5,611 nt of DNA, from positions 1-5,611 of the forward strand of contig CAKMOP010000081.1 of assembly GCA_927910985.1 (NCBI GenBank). The letters are read 5' to 3'. Position 1 is the first letter of the stretch. The number at the start of each line of letters is the position of its first letter. The notes beneath the pieces were generated by a model that did not search any database, was not told the DNA's origin, and worked only from the letters and a program-made list of their open reading frames with translations. The position numbers and the translations under genes were made by a program. Source of the DNA: an uncultured Porphyromonas sp. (GTDB lineage: Bacteria; Bacteroidota; Bacteroidia; Bacteroidales; Porphyromonadaceae). Positions 1 to 4,167 of the stretch are shown here, piece after piece.

Positions 1-10
1 GTCACGGTAA

Positions 11-109
11 TCAGCGTTGCCAGGTACGCTTTGTGTCTGTATTGCGGAAGAGGTCGCTGACCTCCTTTGGATGAGTCGGTTTGATGCGACTCATACGGGT
101 ATTGTCCAT
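11..109 (-). CDS. possible small ORF, 32 codons, function unknown
   Basis: I do not recognise this product. A frame runs from ATG (109-107) to TGA (13-11) and begins MDNTRMSRIKPTHPKEVSDL. The ATG is preceded by the purine-rich AGAGAGA, and a TAnnTTTG-like box (TAACTTTG, minus strand, 145-138) lies about 30 nt upstream, but no TTTG sits at the right distance further up. It may be a short peptide, the start of a longer gene shifted out of frame near the left edge (one frame over, the last visible codons read SVPGNADYRD), or chance. Two hairpins (50-64 and 71-94) fall inside it. Other genes in this window carry one-base deletions, so a shifted longer gene is a real possibility. Confidence is low. 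Confidence 0.25.
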   Translation of the reverse strand: MDNTRMSRIKPTHPKEVSDLFRNTDTKRTWQR

Positions 110-247
110 TCTCTCTGTCTTTTTTGAATTACGCTTACAAAGTTAGTCAAAGCTCGCCTCATCTCCCGACTCTACGTGGGCGGTCGGCGAAGGTCCGATT
201 CATTGTTAGCTCCTTATCACATACTAACTGGATGCGTGTCTTCTATG

Positions 248-448
248 TTAATCAATGTCGGTGTATATCTTATACTCGAACTCTAGTAAGTGCCCAATGC
301 TCTCATCTTTTCGGATGACCCGGGTAACCTTGACTGCTGCAAACTTTTGCCTTTGGTTTTCTAGGATGACAATCTCCCCTTCATGTACTGCCCATGCCCG
401 AGAGCTAAAGTTAAAGTCAGTCGCCTTGTCGATAGAAGGGAAATCTTG
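248..448 (-). pseudogene. C-terminal remainder of the SEFIR/TIR gene after the internal stop
   Basis: After the TAA at 451-449 the same frame stays open for 66 codons and ends at TAA (250-248). It reads QDFPSIDKATDFNFSSRAWA, then VHEGEIVILENQRQKFAAVK and VTRVIRKDESIGHLLEFEYK. This is balanced, protein-like sequence with alternating hydrophobic residues. From memory, Bacteroidota SEFIR/TIR proteins of about 300 residues carry a similar tail (SSR, then a short loop, then IVIL...N, then a lysine-rich strand). The frame is kept across the stop, so one substitution (for example TAC or CAA to TAA) explains the break. There is no plausible start codon of its own next to a ribosome site, so it is read here as the detached end of the gene above. 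A sequencing error is the main alternative. Confidence 0.6.
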
Positions 449-1162
449 TTAGCTGGAGTTGTACCCGACTCGCTTTATATAATCGCTGTAGCAGTAGACA
501 GAATTAGGCCCACATCCACTCCAGCTCGTAGTGAATTGAAACTCCCCTTCTCCGATTAAGAATAAGCCGTTATTTGTCTTGTAATCAAATGAGACTTTCC
601 CTTCAAAAGCTGTATTCTGAAACTCAATCTTCCCAATCTCAAGTGCGGTCGTAATTTGCTCGGATAGCTTTGATGAATCGAACGGATTGCTCCCTAGAGG
701 TGGCTTCTCCTCCGTGTCTTTATCATAGATGCGACGAAGAAGTTCCCAGTAATTTGCTTTATAGCTGCCATTATCTTCAAAATCTAGATACCTGATGCCC
801 GATAAAAAGAATGGAACTTTCTTTTCCTGCTTGCAGCCTCTAATTATAGGGATAATAAAGCGCTTATTAGTACTGTTAATCATTTCGTCAGTTAGTATCC
901 GCTTCTCATATCCTACTCCTCCTAGTCCGCTGTTTGCTTTTGCGATATATTGATCACTACAGATGCATAAAATAAGGTGGGAGTCAGTGAGACCCTGCTC
1001 CATATATAGTTGCAGGTCATCTCCTATTCGTGCTTCCCATTGATCAAGTATTACATCTACACGATGATTGCGAAGTCGTGTTGCTAGCTCTCGAACCCAT
1101 TGTTTGTGCTCTTCATCCTCCCAGGCATAGGAGATAAATACTTTTTTTGGTTCTTTTTCCAT
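449..1162 (-). CDS. SEFIR/TIR-domain protein, cut short by an in-frame stop
   Basis: This 237-residue protein starts at the ATG at 1162. Residues 7-110 form a SEFIR/TIR_2-type fold: KVFISYAWEDEEHKQWV (box 1, strand A and first helix), VDVILDQWEARIGDDL (box 2-like), then LILCICSDQYIAKA and GGVGYEKRILTDEM. Known TIR and SEFIR domains act in signalling or as NAD-consuming effectors, often in bacterial defence. E86 in GYEK is a candidate catalytic glutamate, by inference only. Residues about 175-237 look like a beta-rich C-terminal domain (IGEGEFQFTTSW, VYCYSDYIKRVGY) that stops abruptly at TAA (451-449). The same frame continues downstream, so the full protein would be about 304 residues. A good promoter sits just upstream. 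The gene is visibly AT-rich (positions 841-900 are 30% GC, against 58% for 4681-4740 in trxB), suggesting acquisition by transfer. No partner gene is evident beside it. The domain call is strong; activity and role are unknown. Confidence 0.85.
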   Translation of the reverse strand: MEKEPKKVFISYAWEDEEHKQWVRELATRLRNHRVDVILDQWEARIGDDLQLYMEQGLTDSHLILCICSDQYIAKANSGLGGVGYEKRILTDEMINSTNKRFIIPIIRGCKQEKKVPFFLSGIRYLDFEDNGSYKANYWELLRRIYDKDTEEKPPLGSNPFDSSKLSEQITTALEIGKIEFQNTAFEGKVSFDYKTNNGLFLIGEGEFQFTTSWSGCGPNSVYCYSDYIKRVGYNSS

Positions 1163-1185
1163 TATTATGTGGCTGTTTGATATTG

Positions 1186-1217
1186 CGAAAGTAGCGAATT
1201 AAAGGGCTTAACGCAAT
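1186..1217 (-). promoter_or_regulatory. Bacteroidota-type promoter of the SEFIR gene
   Basis: On the minus strand ATTG (1217-1214) is followed by a 20-nt spacer and TACTTTCG (1193-1186). This matches the -33 TTG / -7 TAnnTTTG pattern with one mismatch. Transcription would begin near 1179, giving a leader of about 17 nt before the ATG at 1162. Confidence 0.6.
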
Positions 1218-1307
1218 TGTTTTAATCATCAATCCTAAGGAGTCATAATAGAGGGGGGGCTTAGAGGTGTAGGGCGCCCAAGCAAAAGTAGGTGCCTTGA
1301 CAAAGAG

Positions 1308-1357
1308 AAGATCCCACTTGATACACCCTCGGATTGGGCGATGTCAAGTGGGATCTT
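1308..1357 (-). terminator. terminator hairpin downstream of the lipoprotein gene
   Basis: A perfect 14-bp inverted repeat, AAGATCCCACTTGA (1308-1321) and TCAAGTGGGATCTT (1344-1357), encloses a 22-nt loop that can pair further (CACCC with GGGCG). It lies 52 bp past the lipoprotein stop codon. On the minus strand it is followed by CTCTTTG, a weak T-rich tail. Confidence 0.65.
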
Positions 1358-1409
1358 GCTTGGAGTGATGTGCCAGAGAGCGTGGCTCTCCTAAGTCGGG
1401 ATCGTTTGG

Positions 1410-1907
1410 CTAGTTGCCGTTAGCCTCGACTTTGTAAAGTTCACTTGATAATGACTGTGAAGAGGTGAGTGTTACCTCCTTCTCGTAGGTCTTGAGGTAC
1501 TTGTTCCCTCTATACTGCTTCACGCTCGTCTTCACCTTGATGGATGCAGGGGCATTATCGGGTCTGCGTACGATAATACCAACATATAGCCCCGAACCCT
1601 TGTGGGTGAAGGTCGTGCGATAGGACTTTGCGATGGGCTCTCTCCACTCGGTATTGTAGGTGATCTGACCGACGAGCTTGCCGTCACGGTAGATGTCAGA
1701 TCCGCCTTGGGTGTTGGCGTTGAAGTGGACGCTGATCGGAGCGGATGCACTGATCGAGACCTCTTGCTTCAGGTCTGCGCTGCCGAAGCCGCCGAATTCT
1801 CCGCCTGGCAGGTCACTCTTGCCACCGCAAGAGCTGAGCACTAAGGCAAAGGAGAAGAGGAGAAGAGATAGGATGCCGAGTCGGCGAAATGATTGTTTTG
1901 TAGCCAT
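1410..1907 (-). CDS. small secreted lipoprotein, function unknown
   Basis: I do not recognise the family. The 165-residue protein begins MATKQSFRRLGILSLLLFSF and carries a lipoprotein signal peptide: positively charged start (K4, R8, R9), hydrophobic stretch 10-24, lipobox LSSC with the lipidated cysteine at C27, then a glycine-rich linker (GGKSDLPGGEFGGFG). The mature part (about residues 44-165) is rich in Ser, Thr, Val and Tyr and looks like beta strands (SDIYRDGKLVGQITYN, SGLYVGIIVRR), with no transmembrane segment. It is probably anchored in the outer or inner membrane facing the periplasm. An upstream in-frame ATG at 1949 would add VYPPSASSSTTSK before the signal peptide, which is unlikely, so 1907 was chosen. 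It is monocistronic, with a terminator behind it. The lipoprotein call is firm; no function can be inferred. Confidence 0.8.
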   Translation of the reverse strand: MATKQSFRRLGILSLLLFSFALVLSSCGGKSDLPGGEFGGFGSADLKQEVSISASAPISVHFNANTQGGSDIYRDGKLVGQITYNTEWREPIAKSYRTTFTHKGSGLYVGIIVRRPDNAPASIKVKTSVKQYRGNKYLKTYEKEVTLTSSQSLSSELYKVEANGN

Positions 1908-2294
1908 TTTACTTGTAGTTGATGATGAGGCGGAGGGAGGGTAGACCAAGCTATCCAGCTCCGCAGTAATGGTTTCGTTAAATGAATTGTACTTAGGGAA
2001 GGAGTGTAAGACAGGCTTCTTCTCCTTCCTTAGCTACAAACGAGAAAATGTATGGAAATGTTGTCCTATCGAAGAAATATGTCTGAGTGTAATAGGATGC
2101 AGTAAATAAAAGTAAATGGATTTCGCGGGATACATACTCTGAAGTTGATGGCTGTATTAGCAAATGTGAAGGTGCGAAATCAGGAAGCTAATCACAACAG
2201 AGACTTGTTTACTACTGCACATTTGGTGGTTATAGTAATAGATTGTTGGTCCGCGCATAGATAAAAGTTGCGGACGAGTGGCAGATAAGTTTGG

Positions 2295-2378
2295 GCTACG
2301 TACGTGGCTCTAATATCTCCGTACGTGGATATTTGGATTTACGTGCCTGGTCTTTAAGACTACGTGCATAGATAGAAG
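2295..2378. repeat. array of four TACGTG motifs
   Basis: TACGTG occurs at 2301, 2322, 2340 and 2361, with spacings of 21, 18 and 21 nt. The first two lie in near-palindromes centred on GTAC (GCTACGTACGTGGC at 2295-2308; CTCCGTACGTGGA at 2317-2329). A GCATAGATAGAAG at 2366-2378 closes the array and echoes GCATAGATAAAAG at 2255-2267, which sits in the loop of a GTCCGC/GCGGAC hairpin. Role unknown; protein-binding sites or a degraded repeat are possible. Confidence 0.5.
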
Positions 2379-2581
2379 AATACCACTACGGGAAGACGCT
2401 TTTTTCTTCACGAGAACTATGCTTTTCCCTCCGCTGAATGAGAGGAATACTCGCGATAAGGCGCAGGGCTTGTGTATCACTTCGGAGAGGTATAATCGTG
2501 TGAACCACTTCTGTCTTCCCGGCTGGGTGTTGCTTGACAATCGGACGGTGTGTGAAGTCGTGATAGAGGGGCAGAGCTACA

Positions 2582-2708
2582 GCAATAGTTGTTTGCGCTT
2601 GGTTCAGTAGTAGTTTTATATACGAACTACTATTAGTTCGTAGGCGAAACGAATAGTTATTGCCCCCCCAAACCAGTAGTCGTTTGAGTGTAGACCAATA
2701 GTCGTTTG
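2582..2708. repeat. degenerate tandem array, about 22-nt period, unit CARTAGTNGTTTG
   Basis: Clear units are GCAATAGTTGTTTG (2582), TCAGTAGTAGTTTT (2604), CCAGTAGTCGTTTG (2673) and CCAATAGTCGTTTG (2695). Two decayed units lie between them near 2630 and 2649. Spacing is 22 nt for the first pair and for the last pair, and about 20-26 nt in the middle. The last two copies agree at 14 of 15 positions when read from ACC (2672, 2694). The period is not a multiple of three, which argues against coding. Confidence 0.55.
2621..2642. repeat. perfect inverted repeat, 9-bp stem
   Basis: TACGAACTA (2621-2629) and TAGTTCGTA (2634-2642) pair perfectly around a CTAT loop. It lies inside the 22-nt array. AGTAGTAGTT (2606-2615) can instead pair with AACTACTA (2625-2632), so two exclusive hairpins are possible. 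Confidence 0.5.
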
Positions 2709-2803
2709 GAAATCGACTTTGCCTCGATATTGCTTCCATATAAGGATGGGGCTTTTGATCTCATTTGATTAGGTGTCCTAAACTTATACTATCTCTGCAA
2801 TGG

Positions 2804-2878
2804 TGATGTACCCCGAATAGGGGACGTCGCCCCGATTTAGATCTCATCCCTCGTATAAGTTGGGATGGGGTCTAATTC
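2804..2878 (+). ncRNA. candidate structured element, copy A
   Basis: A 30-nt motif at 2808-2837 starts GTACCCCGAATAGGGG. It is 28/30 identical to the motif at 3409-3438 and runs directly into a 14-bp hairpin: 2837-2850 (TTAGATCTCATCCC) pairs with 2862-2875 (GGGATGGGGTCTAA), including two G-U pairs. Within the motif CCCC, GGGG and CCCC can form alternative 4-bp stems. A -7-like box (TATCTCTG, 2790-2797) with TTTG at 2764-2767 (22-nt spacing, slightly long) places a start near 2804. No protein frame follows. The plus strand is favoured by these boxes but not proven. A repeat family without RNA function is the alternative. Confidence 0.45.
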
Positions 2879-2929
2879 TATATATTCACTCCTTGAGCTA
2901 CAGTCGGGGTTAGAGGCTCATAGCCTACT

Positions 2930-2992
2930 GCCCCTACCGATGATCTTGCTGGGATCTGCAAGCGTCCATCGGTAGGGGGCATTCCTGTTTTT
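2930..2992 (+). terminator. terminator-like hairpin with T-run
   Basis: GCCCCTACCGATG (2930-2942) pairs with CATCGGTAGGGGGC (2967-2980) with one bulged base. An inner stem CTTGC/GCAAG (2945-2949 with 2957-2961) tops it. The plus strand continues ATTCCTGTTTTTA, a typical T-tail. With no protein gene upstream on the plus strand, it would end a transcript from the copy A element near 2804, of about 190 nt. Confidence 0.55.
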
Positions 2993-3100
2993 AGGAGGAT
3001 GGGGCGAGAAAAGTGAAGGAGTGGGGTGCTGGGTGGTAGTGGGGAGTATTTGAGTGAGTTATAAGGGTACTTCGTTGGATGAGTCGAGGAGGGTGGTGTG

Positions 3101-3201
3101 AACCTATATAGGTCGCTGGGTCAACCTATATAGCTCTGCTCCGCAATCTATATTGGTCACGCTGCCGACCTATATAGGTTGACTCGCTGACCAATATAGG
3201 T
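3101..3201. repeat. five-unit array, exact 22-bp period, palindromic ACCTATATAGGT core
   Basis: Thirteen-base units start at 3101, 3123, 3145, 3167 and 3189, each exactly 22 bp after the last: AACCTATATAGGT, AACCTATATAGCT, AATCTATATTGGT, GACCTATATAGGT and GACCAATATAGGT. The core is a palindrome, so each unit could bind a dimer. The 9-nt spacers (CGCTGGGTC, CTGCTCCGC, CACGCTGCC, TGACTCGCT) are not conserved. A period of about two helical turns puts all units on one face of the DNA, as in iterons or operator arrays. The units and spacers are too short for CRISPR. Confidence 0.75.
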
Positions 3202-3405
3202 TGGTGTGGCCTTCTTGTAGAGGAGTAGATGCTATCCGCATGCTGAGCCTGTGGTATGTGCAGCGAGGGAAAAGAGAATGGAGCCACGGATGACTCCGTG
3301 ACTCCACATGAAGTGTCACCCAGAGACCAGCGGAGCTTGATAGAATCGCACTTATAGTTTGCTGGCGTGCTGACAATGCAAAGATAATCCTTAACTTTGT
3401 GCTGC

Positions 3406-3475
3406 GAGGTACTCCGAATAGGGGACGTCGCTCCGATTAGCCCTATCCTCAGTCCAGAGTATAGGGCTAATCCTT
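3406..3475 (+). ncRNA. candidate structured element, copy B
   Basis: This is the second copy of the 30-nt motif (3409-3438, starting GTACTCCGAATAGGGG). Its two differences from copy A are both C to T, in the two CCCC runs that can pair with GGGG, where G-U pairing is kept. It runs into a perfect 12-bp hairpin, GATTAGCCCTAT (3435-3446) with ATAGGGCTAATC (3461-3472), topped by CTC/GAG. The base TTAG/CTAA and the following CTAATNCT are shared with copy A, while the rest of the stem differs yet pairs. A TAACTTTG box at 3392-3399 lies 9 nt upstream of the motif, like copy A, but no -33 TTTG is found at the proper spacing. Confidence 0.45.
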
Positions 3476-3481
3476 ATAGTA

Positions 3482-3510
3482 CAAGCCCCGCTCAAGTCGA
3501 GTGGGGCTTG
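3482..3510 (+). terminator. GC-rich hairpin after copy B
   Basis: CAAGCCCCGCTC (3482-3493) pairs with GAGTGGGGCTTG (3499-3510) over an AAGTC loop, 12 bp with one G-T position. It occupies the same relative place after copy B as the 2930-2992 hairpin after copy A, but no T-run follows (GCTGCAAAAG), so termination is uncertain. Confidence 0.35.
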
Positions 3511-3749
3511 CTGCAAAAGCGAACGTACGGAGCTTGAAGTGATCGCGCCATAGGTAAATACGATTGCTTCGCTGGATGCAAAGATAGTTTGCCTTTTCCT
3601 TGTCTCACCTTCTATCCCCTTGCTGTAGAGAAGGCTAAGCTGTGGCGGTGGAGGAGCTTGAGAGGATGGGATGCACTCGCTGATAGCTCCCTTGATGACA
3701 GGCTTTGTACCCTCGGACTCTGTAGAGTCGTGAGCAAGTGGGGGAAGCG

Positions 3750-3781
3750 TTTGCGTATATACAGAAGTTGTATTATCTTTG
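3750..3781 (+). promoter_or_regulatory. Bacteroidota-type promoter of the tRNA-Asn pair
   Basis: TTTG (3750-3753), a 20-nt spacer and TATCTTTG (3774-3781) match the -33/-7 consensus fully. The predicted start near 3788 leaves about 20 nt before the first tRNA. Confidence 0.8.
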
Positions 3782-3808
3782 CACTCGCAACTAAGAAGGT
3801 GGCAATAC

Positions 3809-3882
3809 TCTTCCTTAGCTCAGTTGGTTAGAGCATCTGACTGTTAATCAGAGGGTCCTTGGTTCAAGCCCAAGAGGAAGAG
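3809..3882 (+). tRNA. tRNA-Asn (GTT), copy 1
   Basis: The 74-nt cloverleaf has acceptor stem TCTTCCT/AGGAAGA, D arm GCTC/GAGC, anticodon stem TCTGA/TCAGA with loop CTGTTAA (anticodon GTT at 3843-3845), and T arm CTTGG/CCAAG with loop TTCAAGC. The discriminator is G3882. CCA is not encoded, so it must be added after transcription. It is the first of two tRNAs behind the promoter at 3750-3781. Confidence 0.97.
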
Positions 3883-3885
3883 CTT

Positions 3886-3902
3886 CTCCCGATCATCGGG
3901 AG
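3886..3902 (+). repeat. short hairpin in the tRNA spacer
   Basis: CTCCCGA (3886-3892) and TCGGGAG (3896-3902) pair perfectly over TCA, three bases after the first tRNA. No T-run follows, so it is more likely a processing or spacer structure than a terminator. Confidence 0.4.
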
Positions 3903-3936
3903 GGGAAGGAAGCTCCTTCGGAAGTTGTTTGAGTAC

Positions 3937-4010
3937 TCTTCCTTAGCTCAGTTGGTTAGAGCATCTGACTGTTAATCAGAGGGTCCTTGGTTCAAGCCCA
4001 AGAGGAAGAG
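3937..4010 (+). tRNA. tRNA-Asn (GTT), copy 2
   Basis: This copy is identical over all 74 nt to the copy 128 bp upstream, with anticodon GTT at 3971-3973. The shared block is 78 nt (3806-3883 and 3934-4011), so the pair arose by tandem duplication or is kept identical by conversion. No separate promoter is seen in the 54-nt spacer, so the two are most likely co-transcribed and then cut apart. Confidence 0.97.
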
Positions 4011-4035
4011 CATTACTGACTGTTTCATAATAGGC

Positions 4036-4073
4036 GAAGCCCTTAGGTTCAATTGCGGGAACCTAAGGGCTTC
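4036..4073 (+). terminator. terminator of the tRNA-Asn operon
   Basis: A perfect 15-bp stem, GAAGCCCTTAGGTTC (4036-4050) with GAACCTAAGGGCTTC (4059-4073), has an 8-nt loop and the tail TTGCTTATCTT on the plus strand. It lies 25 bp past the second tRNA. A small perfect hairpin CTTCTC-ATT-GAGAAG (4082-4096) follows. Confidence 0.8.
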
Positions 4074-4107
4074 TTGCTTATCTTCTCATTGAGAAGGGTA
4101 TATAAAT

Positions 4108-4152
4108 GCATCGTGCCCCTGCTCACCGCTATGGTGGGCAGGGGCACGATGC
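4108..4152 (-). terminator. terminator of trxB
   Basis: A 20-bp stem (4108-4127 with 4133-4152, starting GCATCGTGCCCCTGC) has one mismatch and loop GCTAT. On the minus strand it is followed by the AT-rich ATTTATATA. It begins 15 bp after the restored trxB stop (4170-4168). Confidence 0.75.
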
Positions 4153-4167
4153 TGTATGGTGGGCGGC

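Larger units (their letters stand above)
1908..3749. other. gene-poor intergenic region of about 1.8 kb with repeats and hairpins
   Basis: No frame here has a recognisable domain, a good start context and family-like sequence. From 1908 to about 2245 I see only a weak inverted repeat (GGAAGGAG near 1998 with CTCCTTCC near 2021). From about 2249 onward the region holds a 6-bp stem hairpin (GTCCGC 2249-2254 with GCGGAC 2270-2275), three short-repeat arrays, two copies of a structured 30-nt element and a terminator-like hairpin, listed separately. A further imperfect hairpin lies at 3279-3306 (TGGAG-C-CACGGA paired with TCCGTG-A-CTCCA). The stretch 3511-3749 shows nothing beyond the tRNA promoter at its end. 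Confidence 0.6.

Noticed and set aside
255..452. 65-codon plus-strand frame
   Set aside because: It is antisense to the C-terminal remainder of the SEFIR gene, which reads better as protein.
1908..1949. Longer lipoprotein start at 1949
   Set aside because: It would place 14 uncharged, proline- and serine-rich residues before a normal signal peptide; the ATG at 1907 gives a standard lipoprotein signal.
2386..2739. 117-codon minus-strand frame starting MEAISRQSRF
   Set aside because: Its first third is the translation of the 22-nt array, it has no recognisable domain, and a competing frame of similar quality lies on the opposite strand (2419-2610). A decayed or repeat-derived sequence is more likely than a gene.
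3101..3201. CRISPR array
   Set aside because: Repeats are 13 nt and spacers 9 nt, far below CRISPR sizes, and no cas gene is present.
3170..3376. 68-codon minus-strand frame
   Set aside because: It begins at a non-ATG codon and its end overlaps the 22-bp array; no domain or ribosome site supports it.
3379..3386. Minus-strand promoter boxes TATCTTTG at 3379-3386 and 3579-3586
   Set aside because: The -7 match is perfect in both, but neither has a TTTG or TTG 19-21 nt upstream, nor a gene downstream on the minus strand. They do leave the strand of copy B less certain.
3589..3831. 80-codon plus-strand frame
   Set aside because: It runs through the tRNA promoter into the first tRNA-Asn and shows no protein family features.
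4036..4152. Three adjacent hairpins as a special element
   Set aside because: The two large ones are explained as terminators of the convergent tRNA operon and trxB, and the small one between them needs no separate role.
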